From Pseudomonas sp. Root562 (GTDB lineage: Bacteria; Pseudomonadota; Gammaproteobacteria; Pseudomonadales; Pseudomonadaceae): DNA of 64,000 nucleotides. Positions 19,081 to 28,595 of this stretch are shown here, piece after piece. Position 1 is the stretch's first letter; every line of letters starts with the position of its first letter. Location of the stretch: contig NZ_LMGK01000003.1 in assembly GCF_001427125.1 (NCBI RefSeq), positions 25,659 to 89,658 of the forward strand, given 5' to 3'. The translations under genes were made by a program, and so were the position numbers. The notes beneath the pieces were generated by a model. That model was not told where the DNA came from. It did no database searches and saw nothing but the letters and a program-made list of their open reading frames with translations.

Positions 19081-19302
19081 ATGGAAGACATATTCGTCGT
19101 CAAGCGATGCAACAAGATCATCATTCACGGCCGTCGGGCCGGAGAAACCGCTCACCCGCCACCTGATTCCGCTGTCTGGTACCGCATCGCCGATAGCCGC
19201 ACCAACGGTTTCATCGGTGACGGCTACGATCTTGAAGAGGATGCGCGGCGTGTTTGCCGACAGCTGAACGCTCGATCAAAAATCACGGCCCAGCAAGGTT
19301 GA
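19081..19302 (+). CDS. Small hypothetical protein (73 aa)
   Basis: 73 residues, basic N-terminal half with beta character (FVVKRCNKIIIHGRR) followed by WYRIADSRTNGFIGDGYDLEEDARRVC. No known domain is recognised. GGTGA lies about 6 bases upstream of the ATG. A terminator follows at 19371. Probably genus-restricted; function unknown. Confidence 0.65.
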   Translation: MEDIFVVKRCNKIIIHGRRAGETAHPPPDSAVWYRIADSRTNGFIGDGYDLEEDARRVCRQLNARSKITAQQG

Positions 19303-19370
19303 TGAGCTTCGCCGGGCCTGTTACGGGTCTATACTGAAGAGAGCTGAAGGACCAGCGCCCATCGGTAGAA

Positions 19371-19394
19371 AGCTCGCTCCCCGCGGGCTTTTTA
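19371..19394 (+). terminator. Rho-independent terminator after the 73-aa gene
   Basis: Stem AGCTCGC/GCGGGCT (one T-G pair) with a 5-base loop followed by TTTTT. Confidence 0.75.
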
Positions 19395-19430
19395 CTGCCC
19401 TGCCAGGTGTCTTCAACGGAGGTGTTTCCC

Positions 19431-19661
19431 ATGTCCGAAAAAGAGTCCATCACCACCCTGCTCACTCTGCTCGATTCCCGCCAGGTTCGCTTGGCCGCAG
19501 CTTGCAAGGAAATCGCCGATTGGGTCGACCATCAAGGCGGACATCCGACTGCCCTCAGAATTCGTGATCGCCTGAACGACATCGAAAAGGACACGCCGCT
19601 GATCCGCAATACGCTGTCTTCGCTCAAGCCTGTCGATCGGCCACTGCCACGGTTCAGATGA
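19431..19661 (+). CDS. Small hypothetical helical protein (76 aa)
   Basis: 76 residues from the ATG at 19431, which has a strong GGAGG site 8 bases upstream. The sequence is almost entirely helical (SITTLLTLLDSRQVRLAAAC, then a second amphipathic helix), with a proline-rich tail. No domain is recognised. It has its own 5' and 3' transcription signals. Confidence 0.65.
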   Translation: MSEKESITTLLTLLDSRQVRLAAACKEIADWVDHQGGHPTALRIRDRLNDIEKDTPLIRNTLSSLKPVDRPLPRFR

Positions 19662-19767
19662 TTTGATCCGGACATCCGATGCGCAACACAGCCTGATGCA
19701 GGACACATGATCGGCGACAACCTCGTCACCGGGCATGTGCCTGCCTGACTCTTTCGTGCAACGCCCA

Positions 19768-19792
19768 CCCGGCCACTCGCCGGGATTTTTTT
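19768..19792 (+). terminator. Rho-independent terminator upstream of the 94-aa gene
   Basis: Stem CCCGGC/GCCGGG, 5-base loop, then a T run. It separates the 76-aa gene (or a longer 3' UTR) from the gene at 19864. Confidence 0.8.
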
Positions 19793-19863
19793 GCCCAAGC
19801 GAAGCGGCGAACGTCAATGTTTACACGCGGTCCAACGATCACACGTCGCGAAGGAGACGTTTG

Positions 19864-20148
19864 ATGGTTACCCACTTCAAAATCAGCGGGCACTTGGCCT
19901 GCGGTCACAAGGGCAGCAACCTCACCTCGACCCGAGAACTCAACCGGGTCAAATGCAGAAGTTGCCGCAACACCGAAGCGTACAAGGAAGCACGCAAATC
20001 CGAGCGCAACGCAGCCCGTCGCGCTGCACGCAAGGCCAAAACCGTACACACGGTGAACGACTGGCGCCAGGCATGGACAGAACGACTCACCGCCATGGCT
20101 GGCCTGCAACGGTTACCCCGTGGATTTACGGGTCAACCTTTCGTTTAG
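19864..20148 (+). CDS. Small basic protein with a CGH/CxxC putative zinc site (94 aa)
   Basis: 94 residues from the ATG at 19864 with an AGGAG ribosome site 7 bases upstream. The N-terminal part has C-G-H (LACGHKG) and C-x-x-C (VKCRSCRN), spaced like a small zinc ribbon. The middle is a very basic helix (KEARKSERNAARRAARKAK), suggesting nucleic-acid binding. The longer frame from 19735 crosses the terminator and is unlikely. Function is inferred only. Confidence 0.65.
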   Translation: MVTHFKISGHLACGHKGSNLTSTRELNRVKCRSCRNTEAYKEARKSERNAARRAARKAKTVHTVNDWRQAWTERLTAMAGLQRLPRGFTGQPFV

Positions 20149-20284
20149 CTCATCCGTTTGGCGGTTGAATCGATTGGATCAGCCGCCAAACACCTCCAAT
20201 CAACACCGATTGAACGCGCCAGCCGATTGCATTTCAAATCCTGTAGACCCCTGCATCAAGCGGGCTATCGGAGAGGAAATTCGC

Positions 20285-20710
20285 ATGAACAGTCGACTTC
20301 TGCTGCTGATCGTCAGTCTGTGCCCTGCCCTGGCAATGGCCCAAGGCTGTGACGTCATCACCCGCTCACAGAGCCCTTCCGTTCCGGTCATCGAATCCCA
20401 CACCTGTTACGAATACGAAAACATGCCGGTCGACGCCATCGATTGGTCGTGCAGCAACGAAAGCAAGGAAATGCTCAGCAGCACCAAGAAAAAAGTCGCT
20501 CAGTGCGGCGATCAGTACAAAGCCACATGCGTGGGCACACTGACCCCGGAATCGATGGCCAATCCGCAGTCGACCAGCAAAGACAAGAACAGCAAAGCAC
20601 TGAACATCCCCGCCAACGCGCAGATCTCGACGTATTACTACAACGCCGAAAACCTGGCGCAAGCAAAGATCGATTGCGAGACGGGCGGTGGCAGCTGGAA
20701 AGCCAAATAG
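20285..20710 (+). CDS. Exported hypothetical protein (141 aa)
   Basis: 141 residues. The start MNSRLLLLIVSLCPALAMA is a Sec signal peptide with cleavage expected before QGCDV. The mature protein has six cysteines, consistent with disulfide bonds in the periplasm, and no known domain. AGAGGA precedes the ATG at 20285; the upstream extension of the frame lacks signal-like features. Confidence 0.7.
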   Translation: MNSRLLLLIVSLCPALAMAQGCDVITRSQSPSVPVIESHTCYEYENMPVDAIDWSCSNESKEMLSSTKKKVAQCGDQYKATCVGTLTPESMANPQSTSKDKNSKALNIPANAQISTYYYNAENLAQAKIDCETGGGSWKAK

Positions 20711-20852
20711 CTGAACAGGCCGAGCGGGTTCCGGACCAGCGAAACCTCAGTCCGACGTACAGCATTGGCGGCATCAGGCAGACTCGGCTAGCGTCTCTTT
20801 CGTATCGAACTGCAACGCCTTCAGCAGAGCAAGCCCTATCATGGAGGAAACG

Positions 20853-21062
20853 ATGTCATCCATTCGTAGTGCCGAACAAACCTATCGCCAGTGGTCCAAC
20901 CCGATCCTGCTTGAGCTCAAGGAGCGAGAACATCAACTGGCCCCCACAGACCGCCAGGCGTTGCAAAATATTTTGCTGGAAAGACGGCTGATCAACAGCG
21001 GTAATCCTTGCGGGGCAGATCGACGCAAGCCGGGATCGTTGGCAAATGACAAATATTGCTGA
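20853..21062 (+). CDS. Small hypothetical protein (69 aa)
   Basis: 69 residues beginning MSSIRSAEQTYRQW. GGAGG lies 5 bases upstream of the ATG at 20853, which favours it over the ATG at 20841 that overlaps that site. Mostly helical and charged, ending in a cysteine. No recognised domain. Confidence 0.55.
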   Translation: MSSIRSAEQTYRQWSNPILLELKEREHQLAPTDRQALQNILLERRLINSGNPCGADRRKPGSLANDKYC

Positions 21063-21101
21063 GTAAACCAAATCCATTGAGCTGATCAGGTTTTGCAGAG
21101 C

Positions 21102-21142
21102 AAAAAATAAGGGCTTGCATGAGAAATCTCATGCAAGCCCTT
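21102..21142 (-). terminator. Terminator of tRNA-Leu
   Basis: A 15-bp stem (AAGGGCTTGCATGAG and its complement) with a 4-base loop, followed on the minus strand by ATTTTTTG. It starts 8 bases after the tRNA 3' end. Confidence 0.9.
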
Positions 21143-21150
21143 GATATTCA

Positions 21151-21237
21151 TGGTGCCCGAAGCCGGAATCGAACCGGCACGCCCTTACGAGCGGGGGATT
21201 TTAAGTCCCATGCGTCTACCAGTTTCGCCATTCGGGC
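21151..21237 (-). tRNA. tRNA-Leu (anticodon UAA)
   Basis: 87-nt cloverleaf on the minus strand with GCCCGAA/TTCGGGC acceptor stem, encoded CCA, a long variable arm of class II type, GGTTCGATTCC T-arm, and anticodon loop CTTAAAA with UAA at its centre. Confidence 0.97.
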
Positions 21238-21637
21238 GGTAGCGCGGTGAATCAGAGGGTGGAAATATATACATCCCTTCCCGGTGAAGCAAGGACGCAT
21301 TAGTGTTTTTCCAGACAAAATCGTACCGCCACTGAAAATAAAAAAGCTCCGTAAATCATGGATCTACGAAGCTTCTCTATGGCACTCACGGAAGTCGCCG
21401 TTGATAGAGCGCCTCAGAACCGAGAATCGTCGATAAAACCCTGCATATCGGGCTACCGCGCCCTTGGGACGCCAGTCGCGAATGACCGAGAAAGGCAATC
21501 TTCGACCAGGCTCATCTATTATCAGAGTTGGGCTATTGTGGTTTCGCAATGCACCTCCAAGCGCATTATCCTTGTCCTGATATGAAATCCGTTCGGCCTG
21601 GTGTCGGCATTTGTGCTGCAGCATTTAAGGTTTGTTA
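21238..21637. other. 400-base region without a recognised gene; possible minus-strand RNA
   Basis: It holds the upstream side of tRNA-Leu, a strong minus-strand terminator at 21334-21374, and the promoter region of the large chemosensor gene. Nothing on the minus strand between 21375 and 21637 is a convincing gene: an 86-codon open frame (21364-21624) lacks a ribosome site and has unusual composition. A short noncoding RNA ending at the terminator is possible. Confidence 0.4.
21334..21374 (-). terminator. Strong terminator without an assigned gene
   Basis: A 14-bp stem with only two G-T pairs (21344-21357 with 21361-21374) and a 3-base loop. On the minus strand it is followed by TTTTTTATTTT. 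No minus-strand gene has been recognised upstream of it. Confidence 0.8.
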
Positions 21638-24600
21638 ATGAAGACGTCTACGAAGCCCTCACCCAATGTTCCACAGCGCGGAGAGCTGACACCCAGCTCC
21701 CTGGACTTTCCCGTGGTTGGTATCGGCGCGTCTGCCGGCGGCTTGCAGGCGATCAAGTCATTTTTCGAACACATGCCCCATAACAATGGCATGGCCTTCG
21801 TCGTCATCCTTCATTTGTCGCCTGACCATCGAAGCATCGCCGACCGGATCATTCAGGAGGTCACCAAAATGCCGGTGCGGCAGGTGACTGAAACCGTCGC
21901 GATCGAAAAAAACACGGTTTACGTCATTTCCCCTGCCCACAGCCTGGCCATGAACGATGGCTACATTTGCGTGACGCCGTCCGATCGCAAGCCCGGGCTG
22001 CACACCGCTATCGATCTGTTTTTTCGGGACTTGGCCGACGTGCACAAGGAGCGCGCCTTTTGCCTGGTGCTTTCGGGCACCGGTTCTGACGGTGCGGTGG
22101 GCCTTTCGAGGATCAAGGAGCAAGGCGGTGTGACATTGGTCCAGGCTCCGGAAGATGCCGAGTTCGACGGCATGCCCCGCGCCGCCATCGACACGCAAAT
22201 GGTCGATTTGGTGCTGCCCGTCGTAGAGATGCCACAAAAGCTCATGGAGCTATGGAGCAACTCGCAGGCCATCACCCTGCCCACCAGCAACGACCCCGAT
22301 TTCAGGATTATCGCTCCTCCTACCGAACGGGATGCCGTTGTCGCCGAGCAAATGCTGCAGGACATATTGCTGCAATTGCGTGCCGGAACCGGCCACGATT
22401 TCAAGCACTACAAACGTGCAACAGTACTGCGTCGAATTGAGCGCCGCCTGCAAGTCACAGCACAGCCAGACCTGGCCTCGTACTACGAATACCTGCAAGC
22501 ACACCCGGAAGAAACCAAAGCCTTGCTGGGCGACATGCTGATCGGCGTGACCAATTTTTTCCGCGACCGCGAGGCATTTGAAGCACTGGAACGCGACGTC
22601 GTGCCCAACCTGCTGAAATCGCTGCAAGACGAACTGCCTCATCGAGAAGAAATTCGTGTCTGGTCGGCCGGTTGTTCCACCGGCGAAGAAGCCTACAGCC
22701 TGGCGATTCTACTGGCAGAGCAAATGACACTGGAGGCCAGCGCTGCCAAGCTGCAGGTTTTCGCCACCGACATCGATGATCGGGCCATCGCTTTCGGTCG
22801 CAATGGCGTCTATCCCGAAGCGATCATCACCGATGTTCCCCCTGCGCGCATGCGCCAGTATTTCACCCATGAAAATCAACACTATCGTGTCCGCAAGGAA
22901 ATCCGCGAAAAGGTGCTGTTCGCCAAGCACAGCCTGTTGCTCGACCCGCCGTTTTCGCAAATTGACTTGATCGTATGCAGGAACCTGCTGATTTATCTCG
23001 ATCGCGAGGTGCAGCGAGACATCATGCAGATGTTTCATTTTGCCCTTCGACCAGGCGGCTATCTGTTTCTGGGCACATCGGAATCTGCTGACGGCTGTCT
23101 GGACCTGTTCACCCCCGTGGACAAGCGCAATCGCATTTTCCGCGCCAAGAGTGTCTCGACCAATACGCGTCGCACGCCGACCATGCCCCGTGGTGGCTAC
23201 GCGCGGACCACCGTTGCCACCAGTCCGGTAGAAACGGTGGTCAAGCGCAAGGTTTCTTTCGCTGACATCCACCTCAGAGCGCTGGAAAAAGCCGCCCCAC
23301 CGAGCATCATTGTCGATACCAACGCCAATATCCTGCACCTGAGTGAAGGCGCCGGGCGTTTTCTGCGCTATGTGGCCGGGGAAATATCGCGCAACCTCCT
23401 GACGCTGGCCCACCCCGACCTGCGCCTGGAAATTCGCACCACATTGTTTCAGGCCCAACAAACCGGCGTGGCGGTCACTTCGCGCAAAATCCGGATGGAA
23501 CGCGAACAGCGCAAGTTCCTGGTCGACCTGACTGCGCATCCCTACAAGGATGATGCAACCGAAAACGAGTATGTGTTGGTGATCTTCGAAGAGCGCGAGG
23601 TCAACCCGCATGAGCCGGCCGATGTCGCCGCCGATCCGATGAAAAACCAGGTATTGACCAACCTTGAGCACGAACTGCAGCGCACCAAGCTGCATTTGCA
23701 GGAGACGATCGAACAGTCCGAAGTGTCCAGCGAGGAACTCAAGGCCTCCAACGAAGAAATGCAGGCCATCAACGAAGAACTGCGTTCGGCCACCGAAGAG
23801 CTGGAGACCAGCAAGGAAGAGCTGCAGTCGATCAACGAAGAGTTGCTGACGGTCAACTACGAACTCAAGACCAAAGTTGAAGAAACCGACAAGATCAACG
23901 ACTACCTCACCAACCTGATTGCTTCGACTGACATTGCCACGGTGTTTGTCGACCGCAACATGCGTATCCGCTGGTTTACACCGCGGGCCACGGACATATT
24001 CAGCATGTTGCCCGTCGATACCGGGCGCTCGCTGATGGACATCACCCACCGGCTGGACTATCCGGAGATGGCCGAAGATGCAGCGACGGTATTCGACTCG
24101 CTAAACATGATCGAGCGGGAGATCAGCAGCAACGACCAGCGCTGGTACATCGCGCGCCTGCTGCCCTACCGTTCCAGTGAAGATCATATCGACGGTACGG
24201 TACTGACCTTCATCGACATCACCAAGCGTCGTGCCGCCGAAGACGAACTGCGCCTCGGTGAAGAGCGCATGCGTCTTGTGGCTGAAAGCACCCACGATTT
24301 CGCGATCATCCTGCTGGATATCAACGGGATGATCACCGACTGGAACACCGGTGCCGAGCTGATTTTCGGCTACAAGAAAAGCGAGGTGCTTGGTGCTTTT
24401 TACGACCTTATCTTCACTCCCGAGGACCGGGCCGAGGCAATCCCCGAATCGGAACTGCGTGCAGCGCGCGAGCACGGGCGCGGCGAAGATGAGCGCTGGC
24501 ACCTGCGCAAGGATGGCAGCCGCTTCTATTGCAGTGGTGAAGTGACGTTACTCATGGGTGACAGTCTGCAAGGGTATGTGAAAATCGCCCGCGACCTGAC

Positions 24601-25786
24601 CGGCCACAAACGCATCCACGACGAGCAAAGTCAGCAATTGGCTGAGACCCAAACGAACAGCCATCTCAAGGATGAGTTTTTCGCGGTGATGTCCCACGAA
24701 CTCAAGCATCCGCTGAACCTCATCCAGCTCAACGCCGAACTGCTGCGTCGACTGCCAATGACCAAAACCGCCGGCCCGGCCATGAAAGCGGTCAACACGA
24801 TCTGCGACGCCGTCTCCAGCCAGGCGCGCATCATCGATGACCTGCTGGACGTCGCCCGGGTGCGCACTGGCAAACTCAAGCTTAAAAGGCAGGCGGTGGA
24901 CCTGGGAAGAATGCTGCAGGATGTGCACACCGTGGTGATCAACGACCAGCATCCGTGCACCGTTACCCTGAAAGTGCCGCAGCCACCGGAACCACCGCTG
25001 GTGATTGATGCCGACCCTACTCGCCTGGAACAGATCATCTGGAACCTGGTGAACAATGCGCTGAAATTCACGCCCAGGGATGGTTGCGTCGAGCTGATTG
25101 CCCAGCGCGTCGAAAACATGGCACAACTGGACGTGATCGACAGCGGCGTTGGTCTTGAGCAGGGCAACCTGCATAAGGTTTTCGACCTGTTCAGCCAAGC
25201 GCAGAGCCAACATAACGCCCATCATCGCGAAGGCCTCGGCATCGGTCTTTCGCTGGTGCGACAACTGGTTGAGGCCCACGGCGGCTCGGTGAGCGTGCAC
25301 TCCGAAGGCATGGGACGCGGCTGCACCTTCACCGTCCGCCTGCCACTTTGCCAGCCTCACCAGCACACTGACGACCAGCCCAGGGTGTCGAATGAGTCAG
25401 GGCGCCTGCTTGGCCAAAAGATCATGCTGGTAGAAGACTCCCAGGACGTGATGGAAGTCCTGCAAATGTTGCTGGAGATGGAAGATGCGCATGTGGAGGC
25501 CTTCAGCGACCCGTTATTGGCGCTTCAGGCGGCGAAGGATGGCAATTATGACGTGATTATTTCGGACATTGGCATGCCGGTCATGAATGGCCACGAATTC
25601 ATCCAGGCCATTCGCCAGATCGCTCATCTGAAACACACACCAGCCATTGCCCTGACGGGTTATGGCACCGCCAATGACCAGAAAAAAGCCAGGCAATCGG
25701 GCTTCAATTATCACGTCAGCAAACCGGTTTCACATGATGACTTCATCGACATCATTGGCGAAGCGTGCACGGCGCGGCCTTATTGA
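21638..25786 (+). CDS. CheB-CheR-PAS hybrid sensor histidine kinase
   Basis: 1382-residue cytoplasmic signalling protein. Domains in order: CheB methylesterase (about 25-205; GIGASAGG serine, LHLSPDH histidine, GTGSDGAVG aspartate); CheR methyltransferase (about 225-490; FKHYKRATVLRRIERR, GVTNFFRDRE, SAM loop SAGCSTGEEAYS); a linker PAS; a long E-rich coiled coil (about 660-755); two PAS domains (about 755-1000); HisKA with H1020 in MSHELKHPL; HATPase; and a C-terminal receiver with D1310. It lacks membrane helices. The combination suggests coupling of methylation chemistry to phosphorelay. The ATG at 21638 is preferred over a TTG two codons upstream. It stands alone, so its targets are unknown. 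Confidence 0.93.
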   Translation: MKTSTKPSPNVPQRGELTPSSLDFPVVGIGASAGGLQAIKSFFEHMPHNNGMAFVVILHLSPDHRSIADRIIQEVTKMPVRQVTETVAIEKNTVYVISPAHSLAMNDGYICVTPSDRKPGLHTAIDLFFRDLADVHKERAFCLVLSGTGSDGAVGLSRIKEQGGVTLVQAPEDAEFDGMPRAAIDTQMVDLVLPVVEMPQKLMELWSNSQAITLPTSNDPDFRIIAPPTERDAVVAEQMLQDILLQLRAGTGHDFKHYKRATVLRRIERRLQVTAQPDLASYYEYLQAHPEETKALLGDMLIGVTNFFRDREAFEALERDVVPNLLKSLQDELPHREEIRVWSAGCSTGEEAYSLAILLAEQMTLEASAAKLQVFATDIDDRAIAFGRNGVYPEAIITDVPPARMRQYFTHENQHYRVRKEIREKVLFAKHSLLLDPPFSQIDLIVCRNLLIYLDREVQRDIMQMFHFALRPGGYLFLGTSESADGCLDLFTPVDKRNRIFRAKSVSTNTRRTPTMPRGGYARTTVATSPVETVVKRKVSFADIHLRALEKAAPPSIIVDTNANILHLSEGAGRFLRYVAGEISRNLLTLAHPDLRLEIRTTLFQAQQTGVAVTSRKIRMEREQRKFLVDLTAHPYKDDATENEYVLVIFEEREVNPHEPADVAADPMKNQVLTNLEHELQRTKLHLQETIEQSEVSSEELKASNEEMQAINEELRSATEELETSKEELQSINEELLTVNYELKTKVEETDKINDYLTNLIASTDIATVFVDRNMRIRWFTPRATDIFSMLPVDTGRSLMDITHRLDYPEMAEDAATVFDSLNMIEREISSNDQRWYIARLLPYRSSEDHIDGTVLTFIDITKRRAAEDELRLGEERMRLVAESTHDFAIILLDINGMITDWNTGAELIFGYKKSEVLGAFYDLIFTPEDRAEAIPESELRAAREHGRGEDERWHLRKDGSRFYCSGEVTLLMGDSLQGYVKIARDLTGHKRIHDEQSQQLAETQTNSHLKDEFFAVMSHELKHPLNLIQLNAELLRRLPMTKTAGPAMKAVNTICDAVSSQARIIDDLLDVARVRTGKLKLKRQAVDLGRMLQDVHTVVINDQHPCTVTLKVPQPPEPPLVIDADPTRLEQIIWNLVNNALKFTPRDGCVELIAQRVENMAQLDVIDSGVGLEQGNLHKVFDLFSQAQSQHNAHHREGLGIGLSLVRQLVEAHGGSVSVHSEGMGRGCTFTVRLPLCQPHQHTDDQPRVSNESGRLLGQKIMLVEDSQDVMEVLQMLLEMEDAHVEAFSDPLLALQAAKDGNYDVIISDIGMPVMNGHEFIQAIRQIAHLKHTPAIALTGYGTANDQKKARQSGFNYHVSKPVSHDDFIDIIGEACTARPY

Positions 25787-25807
25787 GTGACCCGCGGATT
25801 GGAAAGA

Positions 25808-25842
25808 ACCTGCAGCAGTCGACATCACCGACTGCTGCAGGT
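25808..25842 (+). terminator. Hairpin after the CheB-CheR hybrid kinase gene
   Basis: Perfect 14-bp stem (ACCTGCAGCAGTCG with its complement) and a 7-base loop, 22 bases past the stop. It lacks a T run, so it may be a weak terminator or an mRNA-stabilising hairpin. Confidence 0.45.
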
Positions 25843-25870
25843 CGGCAATAACCGGCTTTCTCGCGGACAA

Positions 25871-25904
25871 TAAAAAACCCCGTAGATCATCGATCTACGG
25901 GGTT
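25871..25904 (-). terminator. Terminator of the tRNA-Gly/tRNA-Cys transcript
   Basis: A 13-bp stem (AACCCCGTAGATC with its complement), 3-base loop, and a T6 run on the minus strand, 10 bases after the tRNA-Cys 3' end. Confidence 0.9.
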
Positions 25905-25913
25905 GATTATTAG

Positions 25914-25987
25914 TGGAGGCCGAGGTCGGAATCGAACCGGCGTAGGCGGATTTGCAATCCGCTGCATAACCATTTTGCTACTCGGCC
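25914..25987 (-). tRNA. tRNA-Cys (anticodon GCA)
   Basis: 74-nt minus-strand cloverleaf with GGCCGAG acceptor stem, encoded CCA, GGTTCGATTCC T-arm and anticodon loop ATTGCAAA. It follows tRNA-Gly on the same transcript. Confidence 0.97.
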
Positions 25988-26033
25988 TCAAAACATTTGC
26001 TGTCAGTAGCGCGACATCAAATGCGTACAAACT

Positions 26034-26109
<76 letters not shown>

Positions 26110-26172
26110 GTCTTGGTGTGGCGCATTCTATAGAATCCAGAAGCCCCGTCAACCCCTTGATTCAAAAAAGTT

Positions 26173-26733
26173 TTATTTCTTTTCAACGTCGGTCTTCAGA
26201 TGCGGCCAGGCAGCCCGCAGGTACTGGACCATGGACCACAATGTCAGGCCGGCAGAGACCATCAGCAAGGCATAACCCAACAGAACCCAGAAGCTGAAGT
26301 CCGACGGATTGGCCAGCAGAATCACCAGCGCCAGCATTTGCGCGGCAGTTTTCCATTTGCCCAGGTTCGACACGGCTACGTGAGCACGAGCGCCGAGTTC
26401 GGCCATCCATTCCCGCAGGGCCGAGACAACGATCTCACGACCAATAATGACCGCAGCCGGCAGCGTGAGCCACAGGTTGCCGTGTTCCTGCACCAGCAGC
26501 ACCAGCGCAACGGCCACCATCAGCTTGTCCGCAACGGGATCCAGAAAGGCCCCGAATGGCGTGCTTTGCTCCAGCCGGCGAGCGAGATACCCGTCCAGCC
26601 AGTCTGTGGCGGCAGCAAATGCGAAGACCGAGGCAGACGCCAGGTAACTCCAGTGGTAAGGCAGATAAAACAGCAAAATGAAGATCGGTATGAGCAGGAC
26701 GCGTAGAACGGTAATCAGATTAGGGATATTCAT
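26173..26733 (-). CDS. pgsA: CDP-diacylglycerol-glycerol-3-phosphate 3-phosphatidyltransferase
   Basis: 186-residue inner-membrane enzyme that makes phosphatidylglycerophosphate, the precursor of phosphatidylglycerol and cardiolipin. The CDP-alcohol phosphotransferase signature D-G-x2-A-R-x8-G-x3-D-x3-D is present ([27 protein letters not shown] region, about 45-70). About four to six hydrophobic segments surround it. The ATG at 26733 gives [11 protein letters not shown]; a GTG two codons upstream is possible. It is downstream of uvrC in the gacA-uvrC-pgsA-tRNA block. Confidence 0.95.
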   Translation of the reverse strand: MNIPNLITVLRVLLIPIFILLFYLPYHWSYLASASVFAFAAATDWLDGYLARRLEQSTPFGAFLDPVADKLMVAVALVLLVQEHGNLWLTLPAAVIIGREIVVSALREWMAELGARAHVAVSNLGKWKTAAQMLALVILLANPSDFSFWVLLGYALLMVSAGLTLWSMVQYLRAAWPHLKTDVEKK

Positions 26734-26765
26734 CGGCACAACTGGCTACGAGGTGAGGGGGCATT

Positions 26766-28589
26766 CTACTCGCTGTGCAGATTTGCATAAATCAACTCTG
26801 CAAGCTTTTTACTGATCCCGGGAGCTTTGGCGATCTCTTCGATGCTGGCACGAGACAGCTCCTGCAATCCACCAAAATGTTTCAATAAATCGCGACGGCG
26901 TGTCGGCCCTACTCCGGCGACCCCTTCAAGCGTAGACGTTCGGCGGGTTTTGCCACGTCGGGCGCGGTGCCCGGTAATGGCGAAACGGTGGGCTTCGTCA
27001 CGTATCTGCTGGATCAAATGCAATGCAGGAGAGTCACCGCGCAAGGTGAATTCGTGGGCGGCATCGTTGAGGTACAGCGTTTCGAAACCCGCCTTGCGCG
27101 TTGCGCCTTTGGCGACACCCAGCAGGATCAGGTCAGGCACCGCCAGTTCGTTGAGCACGTCACGCGCCATGGACAACTGCCCTTTGCCGCCATCGACCAG
27201 CAGAATGTCCGGCAGCTTGCCCTCCCCGTCCTTCAGTTTGCTGAAGCGCCGCGTGAGTGCCTGATGCATCGCCGCGTAGTCATCGCCTGCGGTGACGCCT
27301 TCGATATTGTAGCGACGGTAGTCGGCCTTGATCGGCCCTTCAGGACCGAATACCACACACGATGCCACCGTCGCTTCGCCGCTGGAATGGCTGATGTCAT
27401 AGCACTCCAGGCGCTGCGGCGGCTCGTCCAGTTTCAGCACGTCGGCCAGCGCATCGAAGCGCGCCGTAATGTGCTGACGATTGGCCAGACGTGCGCCCAG
27501 GGCCTGTTCGGCATTCGTCACCGCCAATTGCTGCCAGCGCGCTCGCGTGCCACGCACCCGGTGACTGATGGTCAGCTCGCGACCACGAAGCTCTTCGATG
27601 GCTGCAATCAGTGTCGGGAAGTCGTCATGAACCACGTTGACGATCAATTCGCTCGGCAAGTCGCGCTCAGGACTGCTGATGAAGTACTGGCCAAGAAACG
27701 CCGCCATGACCTCAGACACGTCTTCTTCAATACCGACTTGCGGGAAGAAGTTCTTGCTCCCCAGTACCCGCCCGCCACGCACACTGATCAAGTGGACGCA
27801 GGCGCCCCCCGGATTGACGAACGCCGCGATCACATCGACGTCACCGCTTCCGCCTTCCATGCTCTGCTGATCCTGAACCCGTCGCAGCAGCGCGATCTGG
27901 TCGCGCAACTCGGCGGCGCGCTCGAACTCGAGATTGATCGCCGCTTCTTCCATGCCGGCGGACAACTCATCGGCCAGCGCATTGCTGCGGCCTTCGAGAA
28001 ACATCACCGAGTGCCGCACATCTTCGGCGTACACCTCAGGTTCCACCAACCCGACACAGGGTGCCTTGCAGCGCTTGATCTGATACTGCAAACAAGGACG
28101 GGTGCGATTCTTGTAGTAGCTGTCTTCGCACTGGCGAACGAAAAACGCCTTTTGCAGCAGGCTGAGGCTTTCGCGAATGGCCCCTGCGCTGGGATACGGG
28201 CCGAAATACTTGCCCTTGGCTTTTTTCGCGCCCCGATGAATGCTCAGCCGCGGGAACTGGCCGTCCGAGAGAAAAACGTAAGGGTACGATTTGTCGTCGC
28301 GCAGCAGGATATTGTACGGCGGGCGCCATTCCTTGATCAGCGTCTGCTCAAGCAACAGGGCTTCGGTTTCGTTGGCGGTGATGGTCGTTTCGACCTGGGC
28401 GATTCGCGCTACCAAGGCTGCGGTCTTGGGCGCGAGTCCGGTTTTGCGAAAGTAGCTCGACAGGCGATTTTTAAGATTCTTGGCCTTGCCGACGTAGAGC
28501 AGGCGTGCATCGCTGTCGAACATGCGATACACACCCGGACGCCCACTCACGGTTGACAGGAAGGCGCCTGGATCAAAGGAATCGGTCAT
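26766..28589 (-). CDS. uvrC: Excinuclease ABC subunit C
   Basis: 607-residue nucleotide-excision-repair nuclease that makes both incisions around a lesion. The N-terminal GIY-YIG domain (GVYRMFD...[16 protein letters not shown]) gives the 3' cut, a UVR motif (about residues 205-235) contacts UvrB, the central RNase H-like domain has the DGGKGQ segment for the 5' cut, and two helix-hairpin-helix motifs close the C-terminus. Length is normal. It starts 6 bases after gacA, so translation is probably coupled. Confidence 0.97.
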   Translation of the reverse strand: MTDSFDPGAFLSTVSGRPGVYRMFDSDARLLYVGKAKNLKNRLSSYFRKTGLAPKTAALVARIAQVETTITANETEALLLEQTLIKEWRPPYNILLRDDKSYPYVFLSDGQFPRLSIHRGAKKAKGKYFGPYPSAGAIRESLSLLQKAFFVRQCEDSYYKNRTRPCLQYQIKRCKAPCVGLVEPEVYAEDVRHSVMFLEGRSNALADELSAGMEEAAINLEFERAAELRDQIALLRRVQDQQSMEGGSGDVDVIAAFVNPGGACVHLISVRGGRVLGSKNFFPQVGIEEDVSEVMAAFLGQYFISSPERDLPSELIVNVVHDDFPTLIAAIEELRGRELTISHRVRGTRARWQQLAVTNAEQALGARLANRQHITARFDALADVLKLDEPPQRLECYDISHSSGEATVASCVVFGPEGPIKADYRRYNIEGVTAGDDYAAMHQALTRRFSKLKDGEGKLPDILLVDGGKGQLSMARDVLNELAVPDLILLGVAKGATRKAGFETLYLNDAAHEFTLRGDSPALHLIQQIRDEAHRFAITGHRARRGKTRRTSTLEGVAGVGPTRRRDLLKHFGGLQELSRASIEEIAKAPGISKKLAELIYANLHSE

Positions 28590-28595
28590 TTTTAC

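Noticed and set aside
21364..21624. 86-codon minus-strand frame as a gene
   Set aside because: No ribosome site before its ATG, atypical residue composition, and the stop lies inside the terminator stem. A noncoding RNA is a better guess.
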